A DNA stretch of 64,000 bases. It comes from Tamaricihabitans halophyticus (lineage in GTDB: Bacteria; Actinomycetota; Actinomycetes; Mycobacteriales; Pseudonocardiaceae). The notes under the pieces were generated by a model. It searched no databases, was not told the origin of the DNA, and saw nothing but the letters and a program-made list of their open reading frames with translations. The stretch spans positions 1 to 64,000 of the forward strand of contig NZ_SLXQ01000013.1 of the NCBI RefSeq assembly GCF_004340875.1, written 5' to 3'. The translations under genes were made by a program, and so were the position numbers. Within the stretch, counting starts at the first letter, position 1. Every line of letters begins with the position of its first letter. Positions 38,683 to 47,775 of the stretch are shown here, piece by piece.

Positions 38683-39201
38683 CTACCGGGTGCTGCCGGT
38701 GTAGGTCAGCAGCGACCCGCGACCCGATTCCATGATCAGCTCCAGTGGGACGGACTCGGGCGGCACGGTGAACGCGACGGTGAACCTCGCGGTGCCGCCG
38801 GTCGTGACGTCCGTGGTGTTCGAACCCATTCCGGTATAGCCCTGCGTGGAGTCGATGACCTGCTTCATCGGCTGCCCGTCCGCGGTCAACAGCACCGACA
38901 TATCCGCCAGGTGGTAACGCGTGGCCTGCGCGTTGTCCAGGGTGATCTCGAAGGACACCGCCCGCGCCGCCTGCGGATAGGCGGTGTCGCTCGGTTGGAA
39001 CTCCTTCGGCTGTGACACGGTGACGCGCAGACCATCGCTGAGTTCCCTGGTCTCGCCAAACCGCGGTTCGCCCTGTTGCCGCACCTGTACCTGCGCATCA
39101 CCCGACGCGGGCGTAGTGGCCGGTTGCTCGGCGCAGCCAGCGATCGCGAGTACGCAAAGGCAAGCCCCAAGGGCGATACCCGTCGCATTCGCGAATCTCA
39201 T
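38683..39201 (-). CDS. Secreted lipoprotein, DUF4352-like Ig-fold
   Basis: This 172-residue protein has a signal peptide with lipobox VLAIAGC (lipidated cysteine about residue 22). The rest is a beta-rich domain with GLRVTVSQPKEFQPSD...ARAVSFEITLDN and YTGMGSNTTDVTTGGTARFTVAF. That resembles the DUF4352 immunoglobulin-like domain used for cell-surface binding. The function is unknown. The ATG at 39201 sits at the start of a normal lipoprotein signal; an earlier start would add 13 residues. Confidence 0.8.
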   Translation of the reverse strand: MRFANATGIALGACLCVLAIAGCAEQPATTPASGDAQVQVRQQGEPRFGETRELSDGLRVTVSQPKEFQPSDTAYPQAARAVSFEITLDNAQATRYHLADMSVLLTADGQPMKQVIDSTQGYTGMGSNTTDVTTGGTARFTVAFTVPPESVPLELIMESGRGSLLTYTGSTR

Positions 39202-39485
39202 TCGCGTCGACTTCACAGGGCCATACCTTTCACCGGGCACACCTTCCCGCGTCCGGCCATTCGCAGGCCGGGCCGTTACGCCAACCGATCCAGCGCGACC
39301 GGCTATGCCATTACTCCGACCACAACTCTGCTGCAGCCGACGGGCGGAGGCGAGCGAAGTTAGGCGCTTGAGGCAGACCTGGTTTCCGGCTGTGGCCTAG
39401 CCGTGATCCGTTACTCAAAAGGGTGTGACACTCATCATCGATCTGGGGCGATGCGGTCGATGTGCGGCGAACGCGCACCGCGAAA

Positions 39486-39668
39486 TCAGGTAGCCAGCGC
39501 GAAGAACACGATGAACAACCCGACACTGATCAACCATGCAGCGATCAACCAACCGAACTCCCGACCGGCGCGCAGCGCGCGATTGTCCTCGCCGGGCACA
39601 TAACCACCACGGGCCTCGAACCAGTCGACCCACCGTTGCGCCAGGCGCAGCGGATTCAGTGTGCGCAC
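39486..39668 (-). CDS. 60-residue single-span membrane protein
   Basis: This small gene starts at a GTG with GGGAGG six bases upstream, a very good ribosome-binding site. The product has an amphipathic, Trp/Arg-rich N-terminus (RLAQRWVDWFEARGG) and one C-terminal span (FGWLIAAWLISVGLFIVFFAL). It lies downstream of the glycosyltransferase operon on the same strand, after a 54-bp gap. Its function is unknown. Confidence 0.72.
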   Translation of the reverse strand: MRTLNPLRLAQRWVDWFEARGGYVPGEDNRALRAGREFGWLIAAWLISVGLFIVFFALAT

Positions 39669-39722
39669 CCGGCACCTCCCCAGACGTTGTCGCCGACGTA
39701 CCGGCTAGCGTAGCGTCCCGCC

Positions 39723-41276
39723 TTACTCTTCTGGCATGAAGTTGTACAGATGCATGCGGGGCCACAACGTGTCCCAGTCGGCGCGCGGCTGCTCCGCGTA
39801 GAAGATCGTGGCGCCGAGTTTGGTGTTGTCCACCTGCACGCTGTTGCGGATCGTGCCCGCTTTGCGGACCGTGCCGAAGAAGTCGTTCAGGTATTCCGAA
39901 TGGCCGCCGACGAACAGCACGGCCTTGGTGTCTTCGGGCGGCTTGCCGAAGAACCAGTATCCGCGGTGTGGGCTGTACACCTGGACGTCGCGCAGGCCAA
40001 CCGAAGGGCCATAGAAGTCGAGCGCCGAGGCTTGCCAGTACGAACCGGTCAGCAGCGCGGTGTTCGCGCGCTGCGCGGGCGTTAATCGGGCATAGGCCCG
40101 GGCCGCGTCTTCGGCCACTTCTGGCCAGCCCGTCTCCGCTTCGGGCAGGTTGATCGGGTTATACAGCGGCTGGTCATCCTGCACGGTCACCGGATTCAAC
40201 GGCAGGAACGAGATCGCGAACAGGGCGGAAAGCGCCCAGGCCGGCCAGCTGACCGACCAGCTCCACCAGCGCCGCCACCGCGGTTTCTCCCCCTCGCGGC
40301 GCAGCTCCACGGCGCCGACCGCCCAGCACAGGGCGAACAATCCGGCTATGTAGTACGGCCGGCCTTGGCTGACCAGCACGAAGACAAGCACGCCGAGCGC
40401 GGCGAAGCCAAGGAACCGGTAGGCGCGCATCTCCGGCGCCGAAAGCAACCGCCACAGCCCGTAGCAGGCGAGCACGGCGCCGGAAAGCAGACCGAGCATC
40501 ACCAGTACCGCGGGAACGAAGAAATAGTCGCCGCCGGCCAGGAACTGCTCGTAGCTGATCGCCTTCTGCATCTCCAGCTGCGGCCAGCCGTTCGCGGTCT
40601 GCCATATCAGCGTGGGCAGCGCGCTGAGCAGTGTCAACGCACCGGCAAACCGGAGTTTAGGCCGGCCGAGCAGCTGCCGGGGGCCAAGGATGAGCACGGC
40701 GAGCACGATCATGATCCAGAACACCGGGATCAGCATTTTCACCTGGACGGCCACCGCGGTAACCAGTCCAGCCAGCAGCAGAATGTTGTCCTGCCGAGTC
40801 CGCACCCAACGCACGACCAGCCAGGTCAGCAGGGTCCATAGGAACGGGTCGAGCATCTGCGTGGCCATCCAGTGACCCGCGCAGGCGAGCAGGAACGGCG
40901 AACTCGCGGACGCGGTGACGGCGACGACCTGCGCACCGCGCTTGCCACCGAGTTCCCTGGCCAGCAGCGCCGTGATCACCGCGCCGCAGGCGGTGATCAG
41001 CACCGAAGGCAGCCGCAGGGCGACCAGCGAGCCAGGGAACATGCTGTCCATCCCGGCGGCGATGAGCGGGATCAGTGGAGGCTGGTCGGCATATCCCCAG
41101 TCCAGGTGCTTACCCGCGGTGATGAAGTACAGCTCGTCACCGAAATAGCCGTATCGGCCTATGGTGAGCAGCATGAGCAGGCCCATCGCGCCGGCGATGG
41201 CGAGCACCGGCCCGCGGGCGAACGGGGCGAGTTCGCTCGTGGGCCGGCTGGTGGGCTCGCTCAGCGTGGCGCTCAT
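39723..41276 (-). CDS. GT39/ArnT-like membrane glycosyltransferase
   Basis: This 517-residue polytopic protein has the GT-C fold of the PMT_2 type. IGRYGYFGDELYFITAGKHLDWGYADQPPL (here split into GYFGDELYF and YADQPPLIPL) holds the D-E acid pair in the first loop. About eleven spans follow, then a C-terminal periplasmic domain (SYWQASALDFYG). Such enzymes move a sugar from a polyprenyl-phosphate donor. The ATG at 41276 overlaps the PH-domain gene stop by four bases; the open frame upstream to 41660 is antisense shadow. Confidence 0.9.
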   Translation of the reverse strand: MSATLSEPTSRPTSELAPFARGPVLAIAGAMGLLMLLTIGRYGYFGDELYFITAGKHLDWGYADQPPLIPLIAAGMDSMFPGSLVALRLPSVLITACGAVITALLARELGGKRGAQVVAVTASASSPFLLACAGHWMATQMLDPFLWTLLTWLVVRWVRTRQDNILLLAGLVTAVAVQVKMLIPVFWIMIVLAVLILGPRQLLGRPKLRFAGALTLLSALPTLIWQTANGWPQLEMQKAISYEQFLAGGDYFFVPAVLVMLGLLSGAVLACYGLWRLLSAPEMRAYRFLGFAALGVLVFVLVSQGRPYYIAGLFALCWAVGAVELRREGEKPRWRRWWSWSVSWPAWALSALFAISFLPLNPVTVQDDQPLYNPINLPEAETGWPEVAEDAARAYARLTPAQRANTALLTGSYWQASALDFYGPSVGLRDVQVYSPHRGYWFFGKPPEDTKAVLFVGGHSEYLNDFFGTVRKAGTIRNSVQVDNTKLGATIFYAEQPRADWDTLWPRMHLYNFMPEE

Positions 41277-42937
41277 CCGCGCTCCTGCTCCATCCGTTCC
41301 ACGAACGGGGCGAGCAGTCCGGGCACGGCCCGCTCGGCGAGCAGCACTCCGTCGCGCATCCCGATATCCCTGACCTGGTACGCACCGCTGCCCGCCGCCG
41401 TGGCCGCGGTGATGGTGCACAGGCCAGAGCGACGTTGGAAGAACGACCGGCGCAGCCGCCAGCCGATGATCCCGGTGCGCTGCAAGGCGACCGTGCTGCG
41501 CAGCCCGGTGCCCGACCTGGTGACCAGATACCGCTCGGTCAGCCCATGGCCGAGGTTGCGGTAGGCGTCCACGGCGAACAGCGCGGCGATCGGCAGCAGC
41601 GCGAGCGCGATCAGTGCGGGCCAGCCGGGAAACCAGCTGACCGTCTCGCCAAGCACCCACAGCGCCACGCAGCCGGCCAGTACTGGCGTCAGCGACCAGA
41701 CCAACCGCCGACGCAGCGCTGCGAGCGGGTGTCGCTTGCCGGAAAGCGCGGTGGTCGGCGCGGTTTCCTCATCAAGTACCCGCGCGCTGATCGCCTGCGC
41801 CGTGGTCAGTGGCGCGGGCGGGAGCAGGGTATCCACTCGTTCCAGCGCGTCGTTGCGGCCGCTCATCCCGGTGGCCACGGCGTGTGTACGCGCGCCGTGG
41901 CCCAGCCGGAGTAGGAACGGCTCGATGATCTCCACACCACGCAGTCGACGGCGTTCCAGCGTGAGCGAGCGGGTGGTGAGCAGGCCGCGCCGCACCCGGA
42001 AGGCCTCGGCCGCGCCACCGGTGTTCGGATCGGCCACCGTCTCCCTGGTGAGCTCGAAGCGCCACCAACTTTCCACGAACAGCACCAGCGAACCAAGCAC
42101 CCCGAGCACTAGCGCGACCAGCACGATCGCGCCGATCGACAGCCACAATGGATGGGCTTCGAATTCGGCGATGGCTTTACTGACAAGTCCGGATTCGATC
42201 GGGTTCAGGCCGATCAGGTCCAACGGCTTGTACACCGCGGCGAGCAGTAGGCCGACGGCGAGCACCGAGGACAGGGTCAGCGGCGCGTACCGGATCCAGG
42301 ACCAGTTCAACCGGCTGAGCACGTGTGCGGCGCTGTCGTTGCCGTCCGCGCTGACCGGGTCCGTGTCGAACGTGTTCGCCGCGTCGTCCGGTTCGGCGGC
42401 GGCCACGGCTGGCGAGATTTGCCGCGCGCCGGTGAGCAGCCGCGCGCGGAGCCGTTCGGCGACTGGCTGGGCGAGCGCGTCCAGCTTCAGCTCCTCGTCC
42501 TTGCCCGTCTGCTGGCCAGTGCCGATTTTGACCACCGCCACGCCGAACGCCCGCTGGATGGGGTTGGCCGTGCTGTCCACACTGCGAATCCGGTCAACCG
42601 GAATGGATCGCCGGTTCCGGAAAAGCACGCCGGTGTGAACCTCGAAGCGCTGCTCGGTGATTCGGTACTGGGTTTTCCACCAGTGCACCACGTCGAACCC
42701 GACCACGCCGATCACCAGTACGGCGGCGCCGCTCCAGATCAGCCAGCCGGGCAGCTCGGACCGAAAGTGCAGGCTGGCGCCGACGGCGACCGCGATACCG
42801 ACGAGATATACCGCGGTGACCGCGATCGTGCGCCGATCAAGGCGCTGCCAATCGGTGACGATCGCCCGCTCGTCCGTGACGTCGGTGGCCGGCGGGGCGG
42901 CGGGCAACTCGTGTGCTGGCGGTTGGTGGCCGCTCAC
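41273..42937 (-). CDS. Membrane protein with bacterial PH domains (YdbT-like)
   Basis: This 554-residue protein has several bacterial PH (bPH2) domains among membrane spans, the YdbT layout. The first PH unit reads YRITEQRFEVHTGVLFRNRRSIPVDRIRSVD (in two parts), followed by RAFGVAVVKIGT; repeats of the pattern occur near 320-360 (VRRGLLTTRSLTLERRRLRGVEI) and 455-520. The bPH2 proteins YdbS/YdbT of Bacillus form a pair; one reported effect is resistance to a bacteriocin. The role here is unknown. It overlaps both neighbours by four bases. Confidence 0.85.
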   Translation of the reverse strand: MSGHQPPAHELPAAPPATDVTDERAIVTDWQRLDRRTIAVTAVYLVGIAVAVGASLHFRSELPGWLIWSGAAVLVIGVVGFDVVHWWKTQYRITEQRFEVHTGVLFRNRRSIPVDRIRSVDSTANPIQRAFGVAVVKIGTGQQTGKDEELKLDALAQPVAERLRARLLTGARQISPAVAAAEPDDAANTFDTDPVSADGNDSAAHVLSRLNWSWIRYAPLTLSSVLAVGLLLAAVYKPLDLIGLNPIESGLVSKAIAEFEAHPLWLSIGAIVLVALVLGVLGSLVLFVESWWRFELTRETVADPNTGGAAEAFRVRRGLLTTRSLTLERRRLRGVEIIEPFLLRLGHGARTHAVATGMSGRNDALERVDTLLPPAPLTTAQAISARVLDEETAPTTALSGKRHPLAALRRRLVWSLTPVLAGCVALWVLGETVSWFPGWPALIALALLPIAALFAVDAYRNLGHGLTERYLVTRSGTGLRSTVALQRTGIIGWRLRRSFFQRRSGLCTITAATAAGSGAYQVRDIGMRDGVLLAERAVPGLLAPFVERMEQERG

Positions 42938-43479
42938 GTGGCATCCCCCGGAGTCGCGTGCGTGGTCCTGGTCAGCTGATCGACTAGTTCTCGTGCCCGG
43001 CGCTCGTCGAGGCCGTCGATGCTGATCGCGCCGGCCGAGGATGCCGTGGTCACCGTGACGCTAGCCAGACCGAACAACCGCTGCACCGGGCCGCGTTCAC
43101 TTTCCACGTTCTGGATCCGGGACATCGGGGCTATCTGCCAGTGCTCCAGGAACCAGCCCTTTCGGGTGAACACCGCCTCGTCGGTGACTTCCCACCGGCT
43201 GACCGCATAGGACCAGCGAGGTTCGACCAGCACCACGGCTATGGCGACGACGGTAAGCGCGGTCGCCAGCAGCCATGCGTAGGAAAGTTCGTCGAGCCAG
43301 GTGGTGGCCGCGATCCAACCGGCGACCACCACGGGTACCGCGATGGTCAGCCATTGGGTCGTCCACCACCAGATCGCGCGTCGTTCGACGCGGTTGTGTG
43401 GCGCGCGCAGCCGGACAAACTGCCCTGTCGGCTCGGTTGGTTCGGTCACCTGGTCTGTCATATCCGTTGCCTGACTCAT
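42934..43479 (-). CDS. Membrane protein with a bacterial PH domain (YdbS-like)
   Basis: This 181-residue protein has two membrane spans (about 38-85) and a single bPH2 domain (WEVTDEAVFTRKGWFLEHWQIAPMSRIQNVE, here in two parts, then RLFGLASVTVTTAS). It is the partner type of the larger PH protein downstream, as in YdbS-YdbT. It overlaps the small membrane gene and the larger PH gene by four bases each, so the four genes 43688-39723 form one translationally coupled operon. Confidence 0.87.
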   Translation of the reverse strand: MSQATDMTDQVTEPTEPTGQFVRLRAPHNRVERRAIWWWTTQWLTIAVPVVVAGWIAATTWLDELSYAWLLATALTVVAIAVVLVEPRWSYAVSRWEVTDEAVFTRKGWFLEHWQIAPMSRIQNVESERGPVQRLFGLASVTVTTASSAGAISIDGLDERRARELVDQLTRTTHATPGDAT

Positions 43480-43688
43480 GTCCGCTGCTTGGTTTTCGAT
43501 TCCGTAGCGGCGACGATCGCGACGCCGAGCACCCCCAACACGATGCTGGCGAAGAGTTCGTAGCCGCTCAGAAAGTCCAGATAGTTCACCAGAAACCAGC
43601 TACGGCCCTCGCCAATGAGATTGTTCAGTGCTCCTCCGCCGCCCTGCACTATGAGCAACGTACCCAAGACATTGCCGGCTAGTCGCAT
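43476..43688 (-). CDS. 70-residue two-span membrane protein
   Basis: This short protein opens the PH-domain operon. It has an AAGGGGG ribosome-binding site before the ATG and two hydrophobic segments (LAGNVLGTLLIVQGG and ELFASIVLGVLGVAIVAA) with a polar loop that contains NNLIGEGRSWFLVNY. The stop overlaps the next start by four bases. It resembles no family known to me; it could be a small subunit of the PH-protein complex. Confidence 0.75.
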   Translation of the reverse strand: MRLAGNVLGTLLIVQGGGGALNNLIGEGRSWFLVNYLDFLSGYELFASIVLGVLGVAIVAATESKTKQRT

Positions 43689-43865
43689 GCCGCCCCCTTT
43701 CTGACCTCGTTCGATGGACGGAATGTCCACTGCATGTACAGGTTGTCGGGTTCGCCACCCGCCACGCAGCGGCCGGCGGACTGCCGCCGATAGCCGAAGG
43801 TTTATGAGTGGAGGTCGACTTTGGTCGGCTGCCTGGCTATGGCACGGCACGTAGGGTTCAACCGC

Positions 43866-45149
43866 ATGGAGCGCGGTGTGCTTACCCAGCGGCCCGGTGG
43901 CGAGGCGCGCCGGGCAGAACGGCGTGGCCTGCGCTGGTTACCCGCCGTGCTCACCACCGACCCTGATGCCGAGCGGCCGGATGCGCTGCCCAAACGATCC
44001 ACACGCGACTGGCTCGTGGACACGGTGTGCTTCCTGTTCGCGGGCTGCTGGGGGATACTGGTTTCCTCAGCGGTGCTGACCACCGGTGCGGCTCCGGACG
44101 AATCGTTGCTGTTCGCGGATCAGATCGCGGCGGCGCTGGCCTGTGCCGCGCTGTGGACGCGACGCCGCTGGCCGGTGGGCCTCGCGCTGGCCCTGCTGCC
44201 GATCTCGGTGTTCTCCGAACTCGCTGGCGGCGCGATACTGGTCGCGATCTTTACCGTGGCCGTGCACCGGCGCTGGCCCGCGGTGCTGCTGGTGGTCAGC
44301 CTGCACGGGTTAGCGATGCTGCCGTACTACGCGCTGCGCCCCGAAGACGGCACGCCGTACTGGGTGTCCGTGGCGGTGACCCTGCTGATCTGCCTGGTGC
44401 TTGTCGCCTCCGGAATGCTGGTACGCGCCCGCCGGCAATTGGTGATCTCGCTTCGCGAACGGGCACGTCGGGCCGAGACCGAAGCGCGACTGCGCGCCGA
44501 TCGGGCACGCCACCTCGAGCGAGAGCGGATCGCCAGGGAAATGCATGACGTGCTCGCGCACCGGATCTCGTTGCTCAGCGTGCATGCTGGCGCTCTGGAG
44601 TTCCGGCCGGACGCGCCACCGGAGAAAATCGCGAGCGCCGCCGCGACCATCCGGGACAGCGCCCGGCAGGCGCTCGAGGACCTGCGCGAGGTGCTCGGCG
44701 TACTGCGCGGCGGGCAGCTCGCCGACGGCGAGGCCAACCATCCACAACCGACACTCGCCGATGTCGCCGGGCTGGTCGAGGAATCCGCCGTAGCCGGCAT
44801 GCGGGTACGACTGGTGGCCGCGCTCGACGATGGCGCACTTGAGCTCGAATCGGCGGACGTCCCCGCCACCGTGGGCAGGACGGTGTACCGGCTTGTCCAG
44901 GAGGGTCTGACGAACGCGCGCAAACATGCGGACGGCGCCGAGGTCACCGTGTCCATTACCGGATCCGCGGGACACGGGATCGAGGTGCTCGTGCATAACC
45001 CGGTTACCGGGCACGGGGTCGGCCTACCAACCGGTGGAGCTGGGCTGGTTGGGCTGGCCGAACGGGTGGAGCTTGCCGGCGGCCGGTTGACCTTCGGCCA
45101 GGCCGATGGTGAGTTCCGGTTGCACACCTGGCTACCGTGGCGAGGGTGA
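43866..45149 (+). CDS. NarL-type sensor histidine kinase
   Basis: This 427-residue kinase has about six N-terminal spans and no periplasmic sensor domain, then a coiled-coil linker, the HisKA_3 box (ERIAREMHDVLAHRISLLSVHAG, phosphorylated His within MHDVLAH) and a HATPase domain with VQEGLTNARKHADG. This is the common actinobacterial NarL-family kinase. The signal is unknown. The GTGA overlap with the response regulator gene makes a classic two-component pair. Starts at 43821 and 43839 are also open. Confidence 0.93.
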   Translation: MERGVLTQRPGGEARRAERRGLRWLPAVLTTDPDAERPDALPKRSTRDWLVDTVCFLFAGCWGILVSSAVLTTGAAPDESLLFADQIAAALACAALWTRRRWPVGLALALLPISVFSELAGGAILVAIFTVAVHRRWPAVLLVVSLHGLAMLPYYALRPEDGTPYWVSVAVTLLICLVLVASGMLVRARRQLVISLRERARRAETEARLRADRARHLERERIAREMHDVLAHRISLLSVHAGALEFRPDAPPEKIASAAATIRDSARQALEDLREVLGVLRGGQLADGEANHPQPTLADVAGLVEESAVAGMRVRLVAALDDGALELESADVPATVGRTVYRLVQEGLTNARKHADGAEVTVSITGSAGHGIEVLVHNPVTGHGVGLPTGGAGLVGLAERVELAGGRLTFGQADGEFRLHTWLPWRG

Positions 45150-45805
45150 GCGAGATGATCCGGGTGTTGATCGTCGACGACGACGCACTGGTGCGCGCTG
45201 GGTTGGCCATGATGCTGGACGGCGTCGAGGACGTGGTGGTGGTTGGCGAGGCCGCGGACGGCGATCAGGTACCGGCCGCCGTTCGCGAGCACGGTCCCGA
45301 TGTGGTGCTGATGGACATTCGGATGCCGAGGGTGGACGGTCTGGTCGCGACCGAGAAGCTACGGGTAATGGCCCAGCCGCCCGAGGTGATCGTGCTGACC
45401 ACTTTCGATTCGGATGAGAACGTTCTGCGCGCATTACGCTGTGGCGCCAGCGGTTTCCTACTCAAGGACACCCCGCCCGCGGAGATCATGCACGCCGTCC
45501 GGCGGGTCGCGGCAGGGGAGCCGATGCTGTCTCCCGGGGTGACCCGCACGCTGATCACCCATATCGCCGGCGGTTCCGGAACGGATCGCAAGGGGCGCGC
45601 GGAGTCCACTCTGGAGAGTTTGAGCGAGCGGGAGGTCGAGGTCGCGCTCGCCATCGGGCAGGGCAAGTCGAACGCGGAGATCGGCGCGGAACTGTACATG
45701 AGCCTGGCCACGGTCAAGGCCTACGTTTCCCGCCTGCTGACCAAATTGGACATGAACAACCGGGTGCAGATCGCGCTGCTCGTGCACGACGCTGGGCACA
45801 TCTAG
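45146..45805 (+). CDS. LuxR/NarL-type response regulator
   Basis: This 219-residue regulator has a receiver domain (VLIVDDDALVRAGL, phosphorylated Asp in DVVLMDIRMPR, Lys in LKDTPP) and a C-terminal LuxR helix-turn-helix (LSEREVEVALAIGQGKSNAEI and YVSRLLTKLDMNNRVQIA). GTG 45146 overlaps the kinase stop; an ATG three codons later would also work. It is the partner of the upstream kinase. Confidence 0.95.
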   Translation: MSEMIRVLIVDDDALVRAGLAMMLDGVEDVVVVGEAADGDQVPAAVREHGPDVVLMDIRMPRVDGLVATEKLRVMAQPPEVIVLTTFDSDENVLRALRCGASGFLLKDTPPAEIMHAVRRVAAGEPMLSPGVTRTLITHIAGGSGTDRKGRAESTLESLSEREVEVALAIGQGKSNAEIGAELYMSLATVKAYVSRLLTKLDMNNRVQIALLVHDAGHI

Positions 45806-45994
45806 ACCATGACCGCCGGGCCCGGAAGGTCGCGAAATCGACTGCCAGCCACCAGCGACCGCGTTTCCGTCGAAGGCAACCTGGGCCAGCCGGCGCGCGT
45901 CTAGCTTGATAGGTGTTGAATCGTGGTCAAGCGGCCGAACAGAGTTGGGTTACCGATGGCGTAGCTTCGAGTTTCGTACCCTGGAGGTTCTTCG

Positions 45995-47005
45995 GTGCTC
46001 CGTATCCACTTCGGAGTCGATGATCTGCAACGGGTCCGGGTGGCATCCGCGCCCGACCCATTGTGGGAACTCGTGCTCAGTGTGAACAAACTGCAGTCCC
46101 CAGGCGTCCATGGGCACTACACCGAATGGCGTGCGCTCGCCAGGGGGCGGTTGCGGGCGGGCGGTATGGAACGCTCGATGGGTCTGCTGCGTACGCTGGT
46201 GCCCGCACGCGGGAACTTCCCGGACTTCCTGACGCCGTGGGAGTCGAGTTTCAGTCTCGAGGCTGGCTACGAGTCGATCAAGCAGGTGCCAGCTGATCTG
46301 GTCAACAAGGATCTCGCGGGTGCCTTTCGCCGGAGGCAGGCGCCGGGTTGGGTGCGAGAGCTCGCTGATCGGCGCGGCGTGGGAATGCGCTTGGTGGTTA
46401 GCGCCCTGCGGCAGTACCACGGTGAGCTGCTTCGGCCCTACGAGGACCGGATCGTGCCGAGGGTCGAAGCCGATCTCGCGGTGCGTAACCACGATCTCGC
46501 CGCCCAGGGGCCGGTTGGCCTGTTGCGTGGGCTGCCCGAGCCGATCGAATGGAAGGATTGCGGACCGATCGGTACCGAGTCGGGTGGGGTCCTGGAAGCG
46601 GACTATCCAACCGAGCACGAGGTGCATCTGTCCGGCAGGGGGTTAACCCTGGTACCGAGTTTCTTCTGTGTTGGCGCGCCGGTGACGCTGATCAACGGCG
46701 AGCTGCCGCCGGTACTTGTCTACCCGGCCGCTGCGCCGGTGCTCGACGGGACGGTGGGTTCGATGTCCGGGCGGCGACGGGACCACCTCGCGGGTCTACT
46801 CGGCGCGACCAGGGCGCATATCCTGCGCAGCCTGACCGAGCCGCGTTCCACCAAACAGCTCGCCGAGCTGGTTCGGGTCAGCTCGCCGGCGGCGAGCCAA
46901 CATCTCGCGCTGCTGCGCGGCTCGGGACTGGTCACCAGCACGCGCCGGGGGCAGTCGGTGCTGCACGCGATTACTCGGCTCGGCCGCGACCTGATCGACC
47001 AGTAA
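45995..47005 (+). CDS. DUF5937/ArsR-type transcriptional regulator
   Basis: This 336-residue protein has an N-terminal DUF5937 domain (LRIHFGVDDLQRVRVA, and PLWELVLS) and a C-terminal ArsR winged helix (about 265-335: RAHILRSLTEPRSTKQLAEL and ASQHLALLRGSGLV). Such proteins are common actinobacterial repressors; the ligand is unknown. It starts at GTG with GGAGG upstream. Its end overlaps the convergent PAP2 gene by 35 bp. Confidence 0.88.
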   Translation: MLRIHFGVDDLQRVRVASAPDPLWELVLSVNKLQSPGVHGHYTEWRALARGRLRAGGMERSMGLLRTLVPARGNFPDFLTPWESSFSLEAGYESIKQVPADLVNKDLAGAFRRRQAPGWVRELADRRGVGMRLVVSALRQYHGELLRPYEDRIVPRVEADLAVRNHDLAAQGPVGLLRGLPEPIEWKDCGPIGTESGGVLEADYPTEHEVHLSGRGLTLVPSFFCVGAPVTLINGELPPVLVYPAAAPVLDGTVGSMSGRRRDHLAGLLGATRAHILRSLTEPRSTKQLAELVRVSSPAASQHLALLRGSGLVTSTRRGQSVLHAITRLGRDLIDQ

Positions 47006-47663
47006 CGGGCCGCGCCTGGTCGCCGGGCATGCGCGGGGTGGGCAGGCCGGATTCCTGGCTGGGTTCGGCAGTGCCGCCGGGTTCCGCGGTACCGAGAAAC
47101 CGGTGTCGGCCCCAGCCAACGAGCCGGGTGGCCGGCGATGTGCCGAATCGATAGACGAGCACTGCGACGGCCGCGCCGAGGGCCAGCCCCACGGCCACAT
47201 CGTGGGGATAGTGCACGCCAACGAAGATGCGGGAGAACCCGGCGAACAGTCCGAGCAGGACCAGTACCGGAGTCAGCTTGCGCCAGGCGAGTGCCAGCGC
47301 AACCGCGGCGGCCGCGGCGATGGTGCTGTGGTTGCTTGGAAACGACCAGCTGTCCATCGGCGGGCAGGTCGTGATCGTGGCCGCCCGGTCCAGCACGGCG
47401 TGGCAGGGGCGCTCCTGCTGTATCGCGCTTTTCGCGACCGTGCTGCACAGGTAGGCGATGGTCGGTGCGACGGGGATCAGCAGGGCTCTGGCCAGTGTCG
47501 CGGCCGAACCGTGTCGGGCCAGCCAGATCGCGATCAATCCGAGGATCGCGAACAGGAACAGCACACCGCTGGTGCCTAAGTCGACGACATCCTGTAGCCA
47601 GCGCGGCGTACCGGCGGCGAAGTCGACGATCGTTCGGTACCACTCGATGCTGAACTCCGGCAC
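46971..47663 (-). CDS. PAP2 family membrane phosphatase
   Basis: This 230-residue protein has about six spans and the three PAP2 motifs: KSAIQQERP, PSNH, and SRIFVGVHYPHDV. It removes phosphate from lipid diphosphates; in many bacteria, PAP2 proteins of the BcrC/PgpB type make undecaprenyl phosphate from the diphosphate. The neighbouring DUF368 gene is divergent and handles the same lipid, which supports that role. The C-terminal 40 residues are a polar tail and overlap the DUF5937 gene. Confidence 0.87.
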   Translation of the reverse strand: MPEFSIEWYRTIVDFAAGTPRWLQDVVDLGTSGVLFLFAILGLIAIWLARHGSAATLARALLIPVAPTIAYLCSTVAKSAIQQERPCHAVLDRAATITTCPPMDSWSFPSNHSTIAAAAAVALALAWRKLTPVLVLLGLFAGFSRIFVGVHYPHDVAVGLALGAAVAVLVYRFGTSPATRLVGWGRHRFLGTAEPGGTAEPSQESGLPTPRMPGDQARPVTGRSGRGRAE

Positions 47664-47775
47664 GGGTGTTTCCTGCTCCTCTCAAGGCGATTTCCTGGAT
47701 CACCGGTTATACACGCTGTCACCGGACGTGACCCCATCGGCCGACCGGGGGTTGAAACTGGCTATCGTGTGGGGT

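Noticed and set aside
41277-41660. N-terminal extension of the GT39 glycosyltransferase
   Set aside because: It would lie antisense to the conserved end of the PH-domain gene and is Arg/Gly-rich; the ATG at 41276 with a four-base overlap fits much better.
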